A DNA stretch of 64,000 nt from Rheinheimera hassiensis (GTDB lineage Bacteria > Pseudomonadota > Gammaproteobacteria > Enterobacterales > Alteromonadaceae). Positions 18,854-28,535 of this stretch are shown in pieces; the first letter of the stretch is position 1, and every line of letters begins with the position of its first letter. The DNA lies in NCBI RefSeq assembly GCF_022436675.1, contig NZ_JAKUJZ010000009.1, positions 115,301-179,300 of the forward strand. The letters run 5' to 3'. The translations under genes were made by a program, and so were the position numbers. The notes under the pieces are model-generated. The model made no database searches and had not been told where the DNA came from. It saw nothing but the letters and a program-made list of their open reading frames with translations.

Positions 18854-19948
18854 ATGAAAATAACTGATATCAGACTGGGTATGTTACGTGTGCCTCTGAA
18901 AACCCCGTTTAAAACTGCACTGCGCACCGTAAATACCATCGAAGATGTGGTGGTGATGGTGGAAACTGACACCGGCCACATTGGTTACGGCTCAGCACCC
19001 GCCACCGCGGTGATTACCGGCGATATTCATGGCTCTATCATTGAAGCTATCCGCTCGGTGATTAAGCCTAAAATTGTTGGGCAGGAAGTGGCTGATTTAA
19101 ACCATATTGTCCGCCTTATTCAAAACTGTATTATGAAAAATTACAGCGCCAAGGCGGCGGTAGAAATGGCAGTGTATGACTTGTTTGCGCAGTTATATAA
19201 AGCACCGCTATATAAAATACTTGGCGGCGGCGTGCCTAAAATAACCACCGATATCACCATCAGCGTGGATTACATAGACAAAATGGTGGCGGACTCGTTA
19301 AGCGCGATTGACCGTGGTTTTGAAACGCTGAAAGTAAAAGTGGGCAAAGATATTGGTGTCGACATTGAGCGTGTTAAAGCTATATATGCTGCGGTGGAAG
19401 GTAAGGCGTTAATCCGGCTCGATGCAAACCAGGGCTGGACAGCAAAAGAGGCGGTATATGCGCTGCATAAACTTGAAGAGGCCGGTGTGCGACTGGAGTT
19501 GGTAGAGCAGCCGGTAAAAGCCTATGACCTCGAAGGGCTTAAATATATTACTGAACGTGTGCATACGCCGGTAATGGCCGACGAAAGTAGTTTTGGCCCG
19601 CGAGAGGTAATTGACCTTATTAAGATGCGTGCTGCCGACATTATTAATATTAAGCTGATGAAAACCGGCGGTATTGCCAATGCTATTAAAATTGCCGATA
19701 TCTGCTCGTTTTACGATATGCAGTGCATGATAGGTTGTATGCTCGAAGGCAGTATCAGCGTTGCAGCTGCAGTGCATGTGGCGGTAGCAAAATCAGATGT
19801 TATTACCAAAATTGATCTGGACGGGCCGTCGCTGTGCTTGTTTGACCCGGTAAAAAGCAGTGTGAAGTTTAACGATGCCGATATCACCATTGAAGATGCA
19901 CCGGGACTTGGCATTACCGCTATAGATGGGCTGGAAATGCTGCCATAA
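18854..19948 (+). CDS. L-Ala-D/L-Glu dipeptide epimerase (enolase superfamily)
   Basis: 364 residues of the muconate-lactonizing subgroup of the enolase superfamily. The catalytic KxK (K160-V-K162), metal ligands D190 (IRLDANQGW), E218 (LVEQP) and D243 (VMADESSFG), and K267 (NIKLMKTGG) are all present. The enzyme converts L-Ala-D-Glu from murein to L-Ala-L-Glu so that ordinary peptidases can use it. It follows the NlpC/P60 gene by 11 bases (AGAGG ribosome site) and converges on a MurR/RpiR regulator. The dipeptide specificity is inferred from the family and neighbours; other dipeptides are possible. Confidence 0.88.
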   Translation: MKITDIRLGMLRVPLKTPFKTALRTVNTIEDVVVMVETDTGHIGYGSAPATAVITGDIHGSIIEAIRSVIKPKIVGQEVADLNHIVRLIQNCIMKNYSAKAAVEMAVYDLFAQLYKAPLYKILGGGVPKITTDITISVDYIDKMVADSLSAIDRGFETLKVKVGKDIGVDIERVKAIYAAVEGKALIRLDANQGWTAKEAVYALHKLEEAGVRLELVEQPVKAYDLEGLKYITERVHTPVMADESSFGPREVIDLIKMRAADIINIKLMKTGGIANAIKIADICSFYDMQCMIGCMLEGSISVAAAVHVAVAKSDVITKIDLDGPSLCLFDPVKSSVKFNDADITIEDAPGLGITAIDGLEMLP

Positions 19949-19953
19949 GGCTG

Positions 19954-20799
19954 TTATAGGTTTTCCAACAGATCCGGCAGCTTGCTGTTTTCTTCCAGCT
20001 GGTAATCATTATTCAGCTGCTGGCACAGCAATAAGTAAACAATATGGCACAGGTGCTGCTGTGCCAGTTGCACCAATATCGGGTTAAGCCGCACATTTTC
20101 ATCACCATGCAGCACAAACAGCGCCAAATCTGCCGCCAGGCTCAGCGCATTGGTTTTATAACTGGTAAGGCTGATAATACGAATTTGCCGCTGGCGGGCA
20201 AATTTGGCCAGTTTCAGCAAATCGTTATTCTGGCCAGACTCTGACACCAGCAGCAACACACTGTTGGTGCTAAGCATACTGGTTAGCTGCAATGCAACGG
20301 CCGGATCACTGTTGGTCAGTGCCAGCTTACCCAGTTGTAGTAAACGGTACTGCATATCATGGGCTACGATGCCGGACTGGCCAAAACCCGCGATCAGAAT
20401 TTTATCCGCCTGCGACAGCAAGTCGGCTACATCCAGCAAGGTTTTTTCGGCGTTAATTTCCAGTAAGGCGCGAAAATGATGCTGCAGGCTAAACTGCAAT
20501 TGTTCTACCAGTGTTAGCAATGTATTAGGCTGAGGCTGATGTTCATTGGTATCACGCTGCAGGGTCGATGCTGTAATAACGGCTTCACTTACCGCCAGCT
20601 TTAAATCCGGGTAACCTTTGTAGCCCAGTTTCTGGCAAAACTTTACCACGCTCGACTGGCTGATCCCCACGGCATCGGCCAATTGTTGCGAGGAGTAGTC
20701 GCGCAGCAAATGCGCGTTGTCTAAAATAAAATCTGCCAGCTTACGTTCAATCACTGACATTTGCTCCAGCATGCCGCGAATTTTCAGTAAACACACCAT
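19954..20799 (-). CDS. MurR/RpiR family transcriptional regulator
   Basis: 281 residues: an N-terminal HTH_6 domain (1-77; YSSQQLADAVGISQSSVVKFCQKLG) and a C-terminal SIS sugar-phosphate-binding domain (ILIAGFGQSGIVAHDMQYRL, LLLVSESGQNNDLLKLAK). The start is set at the ATG at 20799 with AAGGAAG upstream; the longer open frame adds 81 non-homologous residues. In E. coli MurR senses MurNAc-6-phosphate, but no etherase (murQ) or PTS gene is here, so the ligand is unknown. It ends 5 bases from the epimerase stop, facing it, and probably controls the epimerase locus and itself. Confidence 0.85.
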   Translation of the reverse strand: MVCLLKIRGMLEQMSVIERKLADFILDNAHLLRDYSSQQLADAVGISQSSVVKFCQKLGYKGYPDLKLAVSEAVITASTLQRDTNEHQPQPNTLLTLVEQLQFSLQHHFRALLEINAEKTLLDVADLLSQADKILIAGFGQSGIVAHDMQYRLLQLGKLALTNSDPAVALQLTSMLSTNSVLLLVSESGQNNDLLKLAKFARQRQIRIISLTSYKTNALSLAADLALFVLHGDENVRLNPILVQLAQQHLCHIVYLLLCQQLNNDYQLEENSKLPDLLENL

Positions 20800-20869
20800 A
20801 GTACGATCTTCCTTTTTGCCGGCTGCTGCATTGAGCGGGAATTTGTTATTAATACTTAGCTTCAGTATT

Positions 20870-20882
20870 GAATAATTTATTC
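20870..20882. promoter_or_regulatory. GAAT-N5-ATTC palindrome upstream of the MurR-type gene
   Basis: GAATAATTTATTC is a perfect odd palindrome about 70 bases before the regulator's ATG. An imperfect copy (GAAT-N5-ATTA, 20839-20851) is centred 31 bases away, three helical turns. A further inverted repeat, AATACT/AGTATT (20851-20869), lies between them. This is consistent with autoregulation. Confidence 0.45.
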
Positions 20883-21059
20883 TGACTTGGCAAGTCACTG
20901 TTGCAAAAAGCACTAACACAATATCGGCAGGGCCACGTTTACACTGTTTTGATCGTGCAGCTTGATCTGCACCCCACTTTTTTCCACCAAAATCATCATC
21001 TTTGCTACAGAGCTTATTTTTACTGTGGTTGCAATCGATCAATCGGCACTGTTTTTACC
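20883..21059. other. Gene-free spacer between the MurR-type gene and the mra promoter
   Basis: This is part of the 378-base gap between divergent genes. The left end holds the regulator's presumed promoter and operator, and the right end the mra promoter and MraZ sites. In this central piece I see no convincing ORF, hairpin or RNA gene. Confidence 0.5.
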
Positions 21060-21089
21060 TTGACAAGGGGGAAAGCGGCACCCTAAACT
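21060..21089 (+). promoter_or_regulatory. Candidate Pmra promoter of the dcw cluster
   Basis: TTGACA (21060-21065, perfect -35) and TAAACT (21084-21089, 4/6 to the -10) are spaced 18 bases, placing the start about 10 bases upstream of the MraZ repeats. This is the expected arrangement for the mra promoter. Confidence 0.65.
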
Positions 21090-21098
21090 GTGTCGTTG

Positions 21099-21133
21099 TG
21101 GGGATTTGTGGGTAATAGTGGATCAAATTGGGT
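21099..21133 (+). promoter_or_regulatory. MraZ operator: four TGGGN-type repeats with 10-bp period
   Basis: TGGGG (21099), TGGGT (21109), TGGAT (21119) and TGGGT (21129) are each separated by five bases. This is the known MraZ recognition pattern of TGGGN direct repeats, with the third copy imperfect. MraZ is expected to repress its own operon here. Confidence 0.85.
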
Positions 21134-21177
21134 TACCCCCAAGCCAAAGCTGTTAAATAACATACTCAGGAAGCTTA

Positions 21178-21642
21178 ATGTTTCGTGGCTCATTTACGTT
21201 GACACTGGACGAGAAAGGCCGGTTAGCGCTACCCGCACGCTACCGCGAATTTCTGCTGTCTGACTGTCAGGGCCATCTGATATGCACCATTGACCTGCAC
21301 GACCCCTGCTTATTGTTGTACCCGCTGGCAGAGTGGGAAGAAATAGAAGAAAAACTCAAACGCCTGTCCAGCTTAAACCCGCAAGAACGCCGCTTACAGC
21401 GCGTATTGCTGGGTAATGCCACTGATTGTGATATGGACAAAAGTGGCCGTATTTTATTGCCTGCTCCTTTACGGCAACACGCGGGCCTGACCAAGGGTAT
21501 TCGTTTGGTTGGCCAGTTAAATAAATTTGAAATCTGGGATGAAACAGCCTGGCATGAGCGGCTTGCTGCAGATATTGCATTAGAGCAGGCTCAGGCCGGT
21601 GATGTTGAACTGTCAGAGCGATTACAGGACTTTGCACTGTAA
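21178..21642 (+). CDS. mraZ: Transcriptional regulator MraZ
   Basis: 154 residues containing two SpoVT-AbrB-like half domains, each with the DxxGRxxLPA signature ([14 protein letters not shown] and [15 protein letters not shown]). MraZ forms ring-shaped oligomers, binds TGGGN repeats and represses the dcw operon; the repeats are present just upstream. AGGAA precedes the ATG. It is first of sixteen co-directional division and wall genes. Confidence 0.97.
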   Translation: MFRGSFTLTLDEKGRLALPARYREFLLSDCQGHLICTIDLHDPCLLLYPLAEWEEIEEKLKRLSSLNPQERRLQRVLLGNATDCDMDKSGRILLPAPLRQHAGLTKGIRLVGQLNKFEIWDETAWHERLAADIALEQAQAGDVELSERLQDFAL

Positions 21643-21643
21643 A

Positions 21644-22588
21644 ATGACTACTGTGGCGCATATTTCCGTTCTGCTGCAAGAAGCACTGGACGGGCTAGCA
21701 ATAAAACCTGACGGCTGCTACCTGGACGGTACTTTCGGCCGCGGTGGCCACAGCCGGGCTATTCTATCCTTATTAGGCCCACAAGGCCGTTTATTTGCTA
21801 TAGATCGCGACCCCACCGCGATAGCAGCTGCCGAGTTACTTAAGGCAGACCCCCGTTTTCATATCACCCACAGCCCCTTTGCCGCCCTGGCAACTATCGC
21901 TGAGCAACTGCACATCACCGGTGCGCTTGATGGCATTTTACTCGATCTTGGCGTGTCCTCCCCACAACTGGACGACGCCGATCGTGGTTTTAGTTTTATG
22001 CGCGACGGCCCGCTGGATATGCGGATGGACCCAAGCTCTGGCATCAGTGCAGCTAAATGGCTGGCTGAAGCCGACGTGGAAGACATCAGTTTTGTGTTGC
22101 GTGAATACGGCGAAGAAAAGTTTGCCTGGCGCATAGCGCAGGCTATCGTTGCTGCGCGTGCAGAAACACAAATAACCCGCACGGCACAGCTGGCAAAGCT
22201 AATAAGCGACAGCGTGCCTAAAAGTAATAAAGAGAAAAAACACCCGGCCACGCGCAGCTTTCAGGCGATCCGTATTTACATTAACAGCGAGCTGGAGCAG
22301 GTAAATCAGGCCTTGCAGGCAGCCATGCAGGTGCTAAAACCCGGTGGCCGTTTAGTGGTGATCAGCTTTCATTCACTGGAAGACCGGCTGGTTAAACAGT
22401 TTATGCGCCGCTATGCCAAAGGGGAGCCTATACCACGCGGTATACCGCTTACTGCCGCCCAGATGCAACAGCGCACCGAACTTACGCTGGTTGGCAAAGC
22501 CATTATGCCGTCTGAGCAAGAACTGGAAGCTAATCCAAGGGCGCGCAGTGCAGTGCTGCGCATAGCAGAGAAGCAGCGCCATGAGTAA
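21644..22588 (+). CDS. rsmH: 16S rRNA N4-methylcytidine-1402 methyltransferase RsmH (MraW)
   Basis: 314 residues. [29 protein letters not shown] (SAM-binding loop), [16 protein letters not shown] and [15 protein letters not shown] are diagnostic of RsmH, which methylates the same C1402 base whose ribose is the target of RsmI, also in this window. The start is set at the ATG at 21644, one base after the mraZ stop; a longer frame inside mraZ lacks homology. It overlaps ftsL by 8 bases. Confidence 0.97.
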   Translation: MTTVAHISVLLQEALDGLAIKPDGCYLDGTFGRGGHSRAILSLLGPQGRLFAIDRDPTAIAAAELLKADPRFHITHSPFAALATIAEQLHITGALDGILLDLGVSSPQLDDADRGFSFMRDGPLDMRMDPSSGISAAKWLAEADVEDISFVLREYGEEKFAWRIAQAIVAARAETQITRTAQLAKLISDSVPKSNKEKKHPATRSFQAIRIYINSELEQVNQALQAAMQVLKPGGRLVVISFHSLEDRLVKQFMRRYAKGEPIPRGIPLTAAQMQQRTELTLVGKAIMPSEQELEANPRARSAVLRIAEKQRHE

Positions 22589-22889
22589 TATCAGCCTGCA
22601 TCGCTTAATTGGCCAGGACTGGCGTGCACAAAAGTGGCTGGCACTGATGCTGTTGGCGTGTATTGCCTCGGCGTTGACAGTGGTACATTTTGCTCATTTA
22701 AACCGCCAGTTAACCATAGCGCAGGATGGGCTGTACCAGCAGCGCGATCAGCTGGATATAGAATGGCGCAACCTGCTGCTGGAACAGCGGGCATTGTCAG
22801 AACACAGCCGGGTGGAAGACATTGCCCGTAATCAATTACAAATGTTACGTCCTGCCGGTGAGCAGGACGTTGCGGTGACACAACCATGA
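22581..22889 (+). CDS. ftsL: Cell division protein FtsL
   Basis: 102 residues: a short cytoplasmic tail, one membrane helix (~19-38) and a periplasmic leucine-zipper-like coiled coil ([19 protein letters not shown]). FtsL bridges FtsQ/FtsB to FtsW/FtsI in the divisome. Sequence conservation is weak in this family, so the call relies on topology and its fixed place between rsmH and ftsI. It overlaps rsmH by 8 bases and ftsI by 4. Confidence 0.92.
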   Translation: MSNISLHRLIGQDWRAQKWLALMLLACIASALTVVHFAHLNRQLTIAQDGLYQQRDQLDIEWRNLLLEQRALSEHSRVEDIARNQLQMLRPAGEQDVAVTQP

Positions 22890-24637
22890 GCCGGGCAAAG
22901 AAAACACCTCAGGCTAAAGCCAGAACATCACCTTCAGTGCTGGGCTGGCGTTTTGCGTTTGTATTGCTGAGTTTAACGGCCGTTTTTACCGCTTTGGTTG
23001 TGCGTGCTGCCTGGCTGCAGGTAATAGAGCCTGACATGCTGGTAAGCCAGGGCGATGCGCGCAGTCTGCGGGTAGAGTCAGACAGCGTACTGCGCGGTAT
23101 GATAGTTGATCGCAACGGTGAAGAGCTGGCAGTAAGTGTTGGCGTAGAAGCCATCTGGGCCGATCCGAAAGTGGTTATTGAACGCAACGCTGCTGCTGAT
23201 GAACGTCGCTGGCATGCCCTGGCAGAAATACTGCAGCTGACTCCGGCACAATTGCTAAACCGGATTGGCGATAACCCACAGCGCCGTTTCGTTTACCTGC
23301 AGCGTCAGGTAAACCCGGCGGTAGTCGACTATGTCAAAAAACTCAAAGTGCCAGGCATTTATTTTCGCCAGGAATCACGCCGTTATTACCCGGCAGGCGA
23401 AGTTACCGCACAGCTGTTGGGGTTTACCAATGTTGATGACGTTGGCGTAGAAGGCATCGAAAAACGCTTTGACGAGCTGCTTACCGGTACAGCAGGGCGT
23501 AAAGTATATCGCAAAGACGCCAAAGGCCGTGAAATTGAAGTAATTGAGCGCGCTCAGGCGCAGGCGCCAGGCAATGTACAACTAAGTATTGACCAGCGTA
23601 TTCAGTCGGTAACGTACCGCGAGCTGAAAAAAGCCGTGTTATCCCACGGTGCCACGTCCGGCTCGGCAATCGTTGTCGATGTGTTAACCGGCGAAGTACT
23701 GGCGATGGTGAACAGCCCGTCGTTTAACCCGAATAACCGCCGTAATACGCCGGCTTATCTGTTTCGTAACCGCGCCATTGCAGACACCTTTGAGCCAGGT
23801 TCAACCATGAAGCCGCTGGCGGTACTCAGTGCACTGGAATTCGGCTCGGCCAAACTGGACGAGATTGTTAATACCTCGCCCGGTTATATGCGCATTGGCG
23901 GCAGCTGGGTGCGTGATGCAAACAATTATAACAATCTTAGCCTGACCGGCATTATTCAAAAATCAAGCAATATTGGCGTCAGCAAGCTGGTACTGGATAT
24001 ACCGGTAGAGCATGTTATTGGCCTGTACGCCAATATGGGGCTGGGCATGGACACCGGCCTTGGCCTGAATGGCGAAAGCGGCGGTATGTTAAGCCATCGC
24101 CGGCGCTGGTCTGATTTTGAGCGCGCTACTTTATCCTTTGGCTATGGTTTATCGGTTACTGCGGCCCAACTGGCAAAAGTGTATTCCACCATGGCCAATG
24201 GTGGCATCAGCCGGCCGCTGACCATTTTAAAGTCAGATCAACCTTATCCGGGTGAACAAGTACTGGCACCGGAACATGCTGCGGCCATGCTGGAAATGAT
24301 GGAAGCCAATATTATGCCGGGTGGCACCGCTACCCGTGCAAAGGTTAAAGGTTATCGCGTTGGTGGTAAAACCGGTACTTCGCGTAAAGCCATTGCCGGT
24401 GGTTACGGTGATGACTATGTCGCCTCCTTTGCCGGTGTCGGGCCTGTTTCTAACCCGCGGCTGGCATGCGTAGTGGTGATTAACGAACCTGCGGGCGACT
24501 TTTATCACGGCGGTGAAATTGCCGCCCCGGTGTTTGCCAACATTATGGGGGCGACCATGCAACTACTTAACCTGGCACCGGACAGCGACAGCCAGCCTAA
24601 ACTCTCTGCCGTAACAGGAGGCCGCCATGCCGGTTAA
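22886..24637 (+). CDS. ftsI: Septal peptidoglycan transpeptidase FtsI (PBP3)
   Basis: 583 residues: a cytoplasmic tail and one membrane helix (~22-45), a pedestal domain with GMIVDRNGEELAVS, and a transpeptidase domain with SxxK (STMK, near residue 307), SSN (SSNIGVSK) and KTGT (GKTGTSRKA). It cross-links septal murein in complex with FtsW. The ATGA overlap with ftsL indicates coupling, and it overlaps murE by 11 bases. Confidence 0.97.
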   Translation: MSRAKKTPQAKARTSPSVLGWRFAFVLLSLTAVFTALVVRAAWLQVIEPDMLVSQGDARSLRVESDSVLRGMIVDRNGEELAVSVGVEAIWADPKVVIERNAAADERRWHALAEILQLTPAQLLNRIGDNPQRRFVYLQRQVNPAVVDYVKKLKVPGIYFRQESRRYYPAGEVTAQLLGFTNVDDVGVEGIEKRFDELLTGTAGRKVYRKDAKGREIEVIERAQAQAPGNVQLSIDQRIQSVTYRELKKAVLSHGATSGSAIVVDVLTGEVLAMVNSPSFNPNNRRNTPAYLFRNRAIADTFEPGSTMKPLAVLSALEFGSAKLDEIVNTSPGYMRIGGSWVRDANNYNNLSLTGIIQKSSNIGVSKLVLDIPVEHVIGLYANMGLGMDTGLGLNGESGGMLSHRRRWSDFERATLSFGYGLSVTAAQLAKVYSTMANGGISRPLTILKSDQPYPGEQVLAPEHAAAMLEMMEANIMPGGTATRAKVKGYRVGGKTGTSRKAIAGGYGDDYVASFAGVGPVSNPRLACVVVINEPAGDFYHGGEIAAPVFANIMGATMQLLNLAPDSDSQPKLSAVTGGRHAG

Positions 24638-26084
24638 TGCCCGCGACTGGTTAGCTGCTTATGATATCAGTGCACCCGATGTGCAGGTGCAGCAACTGCA
24701 GCTGGATAGCCGCAAAGTTGGCGCCGGTGATGTGTTTCTGGCTATACCGGGTGTACAGCAGCATGGCAACCAGTTTATTGCTAAAGCGCTGACACAGGGC
24801 GCTGCCCTGGTACTGACCGACAGCGGCAACTATACCGACGAGCGCGTTATTGTGTTGCCGCAGTTAAACCAAATATTGCCGCAACTGGTTAGCGCGTTTT
24901 ATCAGCAACCGGCTGCGCAACTGCAACTGGTTGGTATTACCGGTACCAACGGTAAATCCAGCATAGCGTTTTTTATTAATCAGCTGGCAGAGCTGCTGGC
25001 AACCAATGCTGCAGTTATCGGTACTCTGGGTTATGGCTACTATCAAAAGCTGACCACGCTGCCGAATACAACACCTCACTTTGTTGATTTACAACGTATT
25101 TTTTCAGAATTTGTTAGCTCAGATATTAAGCTGGCTGCCATGGAAGTGTCATCCCATGCATTAGTGCAACAACGGGTTTCCGGGTTGAATTTCAATGTGG
25201 CGGTGTTTACCAACCTGACACGTGACCATCTTGATTACCATGGCACTATGGCTGAATACGGCGCTGCCAAAGCCTTGCTTTTTAAACCACAGCTGAGCCA
25301 GGCCGCGGTTATTAATGTATCCGATGAGTTTGGCCGTGCTTTGGCTGCGCAGTGTGTCAATCCGCTGTTTGTTTATGGCAAAGCAGAAGACTGCAATGGC
25401 TTTGAGCGCTATCTGGCATACACAGATGTCGTACCTATGGTAAATGGCTATCAGGTTCGTCTTAGCAGCCATTTGGGCGAGTTCAGCCTGCAGTTGCCAC
25501 TGCTGGGTGAGTTTAATATTCAAAACGTACTGGCCGCTATTGGCGCGTTGTACATGCTGGGCCATCCACTGGGTATGCTTATTGCCTCTGCTGAGCAGCT
25601 AAAAGCCGTACCCGGTCGCATGGAACAGTTTTTATTTGGGCAACAGTTTACCGCAGTTATCGACTATGCCCACACCCCGGATGCGCTGCAGCAGGCGTTA
25701 CAGTCATTGCGTATGCATTGTACCAGCCGCCTGTGGTGTGTTTTTGGCTGCGGTGGCGACAGAGATCGTGGTAAACGGCCGCTAATGGGCCAACTGGCAG
25801 AGCTGTTTGCCGACCATATTATTGTTACTGCCGATAATCCGCGCAGCGAAGATATAGTGGCAATTTGCGAAGAAATTGCCGCAGGCATGAGCCCGGATGC
25901 CAGTTATCAGATAGAGCCTGATCGCAAGGCTGCTATTAAACTGGCGCTGGCCAGTGCGCAGCCCGGCGACATAGTGTTGGTTGCCGGTAAAGGGCATGAA
26001 ACAGTACAGATTGTTGGCGCAGAGGTACGGCAGTACGACGAGCGCGCTTACCTGCAGCAATTGGTTGCGGAGATGTCACTATGA
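24627..26084 (+). CDS. murE: UDP-MurNAc-L-Ala-D-Glu:meso-DAP ligase MurE
   Basis: 485 residues with the Mur-ligase three-domain layout: an N-terminal UMAG-binding domain (LDSRKVGAGDVFLAI), ATP-binding GITGTNGKSS, and a C-terminal domain with the DNPRSED motif that marks the meso-diaminopimelate-adding enzymes of Gram-negatives. It adds the third stem residue. It overlaps ftsI by 11 bases and murF by 4. Confidence 0.97.
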   Translation: MPVNARDWLAAYDISAPDVQVQQLQLDSRKVGAGDVFLAIPGVQQHGNQFIAKALTQGAALVLTDSGNYTDERVIVLPQLNQILPQLVSAFYQQPAAQLQLVGITGTNGKSSIAFFINQLAELLATNAAVIGTLGYGYYQKLTTLPNTTPHFVDLQRIFSEFVSSDIKLAAMEVSSHALVQQRVSGLNFNVAVFTNLTRDHLDYHGTMAEYGAAKALLFKPQLSQAAVINVSDEFGRALAAQCVNPLFVYGKAEDCNGFERYLAYTDVVPMVNGYQVRLSSHLGEFSLQLPLLGEFNIQNVLAAIGALYMLGHPLGMLIASAEQLKAVPGRMEQFLFGQQFTAVIDYAHTPDALQQALQSLRMHCTSRLWCVFGCGGDRDRGKRPLMGQLAELFADHIIVTADNPRSEDIVAICEEIAAGMSPDASYQIEPDRKAAIKLALASAQPGDIVLVAGKGHETVQIVGAEVRQYDERAYLQQLVAEMSL

Positions 26085-27457
26085 TTAGCTTACGCTGTTC
26101 CGACATAACTGAAATTCTTCATGGCAGCCTGCACGGTGACGATGTCACGGTAACCTCTGTCAGCACCGACAGCCGCAGTATCAGTGCCGGCGAGCTGTTT
26201 ATTGCTTTAAAAGGGCCGAACTTTGACGGCACAGCTTTTGTCGCCGAAGTGAAAGCCAAAGGCGCCATTGCAGTAGTCACTGAGCAACAGGTATCTGAGG
26301 CGATCAGCCAGATTGTGGTAAAAGACACCCGCCTTGCACTGGGTCAACTGGCTGCGGCCGTAAAAGCCCGGCTGGCACCAAAAACCATCGCGGTTACCGG
26401 CAGTGCTGGTAAAACTACCGTTAAAGAAATGATGGCCGCCATTTTAAGCCGTCGTGGCCAGGTGTTATCAACTCAGGGCAATTTTAATAACGATATCGGT
26501 GTGCCGCTAACTATGCTGCGCCTGACAGAAAAGCATAATTTTGCCGTGCTGGAGCTGGGCGCGAATCATCAGGGCGAAATTGCCTACACCACCTCACTGG
26601 CTAAGCCGGATGTCGCCATTATTACCAATGTGGCCGCGTCGCATTTAGAAGGCTTTGGTGATGTATCCGGCGTAGCACGCGCCAAAGGCGAAATTTTTAA
26701 TGGTTTGTCAGCAAACGGCCTTGCCATATTGCCTGCAGACAGTGAATACCGTGATTACTGGTTAAAACGGCTTGAAGGCAAACAGGTAATGCAGTTTTCT
26801 GCTACCGGGCCGGCCGATTATTATGCCGAAGGTATAGTACTGGACAATCAGGGCTGTGCCGGTTTTGAGCTTATCTGCCCGACAGGCCGCCAGTTTATTC
26901 AACTGACTATCCCCGGGCGGCACAATGTTGTCAATGCGCTGGCTGCTGCCGCTGCCTGTATCGCCGTTGGCGCCACGCTGGCCGATGTTCAGCTGGGGCT
27001 GGCACAAATGCAGGCAGTAAAAGGCCGCACCAATGTCAAAATGGTTAACCCGCAGCTGCGGTTGATTGACGATACCTACAACGCTAATGTCGAGTCGGTA
27101 AAGGCGGCAATTGACTTACTGGCGTCGTATTCCGGTTACCGGGTACTGGTGTTCGGCGACATGGGCGAACTGGGCGCAGACGCCCGTTTATACCACGAAG
27201 AGATTGGTTTATACGCAAAAAAATCAGGTATTAATCTGTTGTTCACCCTTGGCGTGTTATCACAGAGCGCCAGTGACTTGTTCAATGGACAAGGCGCTCA
27301 TTTCAGTTCGCGCCAGACGCTGTTACAGCGGCTGTTGCCGATAGTGTCAGAACAACAGGAAGTCACCCTGCTAGTGAAAGGTTCGCGTAGCGCGAAAATG
27401 GAATTAGTCGTGCAAGACTTGCTAGAAAGATGTCAGCAGGAGAACAGCCCATGCTAG
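26081..27457 (+). CDS. murF: UDP-MurNAc-tripeptide:D-Ala-D-Ala ligase MurF
   Basis: 458 residues with the Mur-ligase P-loop [15 protein letters not shown] and the downstream [14 protein letters not shown] and [10 protein letters not shown] segments typical of MurF, which attaches D-Ala-D-Ala to complete the pentapeptide. The ATGA junction with murE and the overlap with mraY suggest tight coupling. Confidence 0.97.
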   Translation: MISLRCSDITEILHGSLHGDDVTVTSVSTDSRSISAGELFIALKGPNFDGTAFVAEVKAKGAIAVVTEQQVSEAISQIVVKDTRLALGQLAAAVKARLAPKTIAVTGSAGKTTVKEMMAAILSRRGQVLSTQGNFNNDIGVPLTMLRLTEKHNFAVLELGANHQGEIAYTTSLAKPDVAIITNVAASHLEGFGDVSGVARAKGEIFNGLSANGLAILPADSEYRDYWLKRLEGKQVMQFSATGPADYYAEGIVLDNQGCAGFELICPTGRQFIQLTIPGRHNVVNALAAAAACIAVGATLADVQLGLAQMQAVKGRTNVKMVNPQLRLIDDTYNANVESVKAAIDLLASYSGYRVLVFGDMGELGADARLYHEEIGLYAKKSGINLLFTLGVLSQSASDLFNGQGAHFSSRQTLLQRLLPIVSEQQEVTLLVKGSRSAKMELVVQDLLERCQQENSPC

Positions 27458-28533
27458 TTTGGTTGGCCGAGTATTTAACCCAATACTTCAGCTTTTTTAA
27501 TGTATTCAGTTACCTGACGTTTCGCGCCATACTGGGTATTTTAACATCGTTATTATTAAGCCTGTATTTAGGGCCTAAGCTTATTGCGCGTTTGCAGCTG
27601 ATGCAAATTGGCCAGGTGGTACGTAACGACGGTCCGCAAAGCCACTTCTCAAAAAAAGGCACACCGACTATGGGTGGCCTGCTGATCTTAGGCTCAGTAT
27701 TGCTAAGCACCTTGCTGTGGGCAGATCTGGACAATAAGTATGTCTGGGTAGTGCTGTTTGTGCTGATAAGTTTTGGCTGGATTGGCTTTGTTGATGATTA
27801 CCGTAAAGTGATCCGCAAAGATCCCAAAGGCTTGATTGCCCGCTGGAAATACTTCTGGCAATCGCTGTTTGCCATTGCTACTGCGGCCTTTTTGTATTTT
27901 ACCGCCGATCGCCCGGCCGAAACCGCGCTGCTGGTACCGTTTCTTAAAGACGTTATGCCACAACTGGGCTTATTGTTTATCGCACTAAGCTACTTTGTCA
28001 TTGTCGGCACCAGTAATGCCGTCAACCTGACCGACGGCCTCGATGGCCTGGCCATAGTGCCTACCATTATGGTGGCATCGGCGTTTGCCATTATTGCTTA
28101 CGCCAGCGGCAACGTGAATTTCTCCGGTTATCTGAATATTCCTTATCTGCCCTACGCCGGTGAGCTGGTGGTGGTGTGTGCCGCTTTAGTTGGCGCAGGC
28201 TTAGGCTTTTTATGGTTTAACACTTATCCGGCACAGGTATTTATGGGCGATGTTGGCTCACTGGCGCTGGGTGCGGTGCTGGGCGTTATCGCCATTCTGG
28301 TGCGGCAGGAAATAGTGCTGTTTATTATGGGCGGCGTCTTTGTCATGGAAACGCTATCAGTGATCCTGCAGGTAGGATCTTACAAATTGCGCGGCCAGCG
28401 TATTTTCCGTATGGCGCCTATCCACCATCACTATGAATTAAAAGGCTGGCCTGAACCGCGCGTGATTGTACGGTTCTGGATTTTATCCATCATCTTTGTG
28501 CTGGTGGGCCTTGCCACCCTGAAACTGAGATAA
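27451..28533 (+). CDS. mraY: Phospho-MurNAc-pentapeptide translocase MraY
   Basis: 360 residues, exactly the E. coli length, with ten membrane helices. The cytoplasmic motifs [29 protein letters not shown] and [13 protein letters not shown] are complete. It makes lipid I from undecaprenyl phosphate at the inner membrane. The start is placed at the ATG at 27451 (CAGGAGA 7 bases upstream), inside the murF end; an upstream in-frame ATG adds seven residues unlike the family. Confidence 0.97.
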   Translation: MLVWLAEYLTQYFSFFNVFSYLTFRAILGILTSLLLSLYLGPKLIARLQLMQIGQVVRNDGPQSHFSKKGTPTMGGLLILGSVLLSTLLWADLDNKYVWVVLFVLISFGWIGFVDDYRKVIRKDPKGLIARWKYFWQSLFAIATAAFLYFTADRPAETALLVPFLKDVMPQLGLLFIALSYFVIVGTSNAVNLTDGLDGLAIVPTIMVASAFAIIAYASGNVNFSGYLNIPYLPYAGELVVVCAALVGAGLGFLWFNTYPAQVFMGDVGSLALGAVLGVIAILVRQEIVLFIMGGVFVMETLSVILQVGSYKLRGQRIFRMAPIHHHYELKGWPEPRVIVRFWILSIIFVLVGLATLKLR

Positions 28534-28535
28534 CG

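Noticed and set aside
20800..21042. N-terminal extension of the MurR-type regulator
   Set aside because: The residues are not like the family and would cover the promoter and palindromes; the ATG at 20799 has a good ribosome site.
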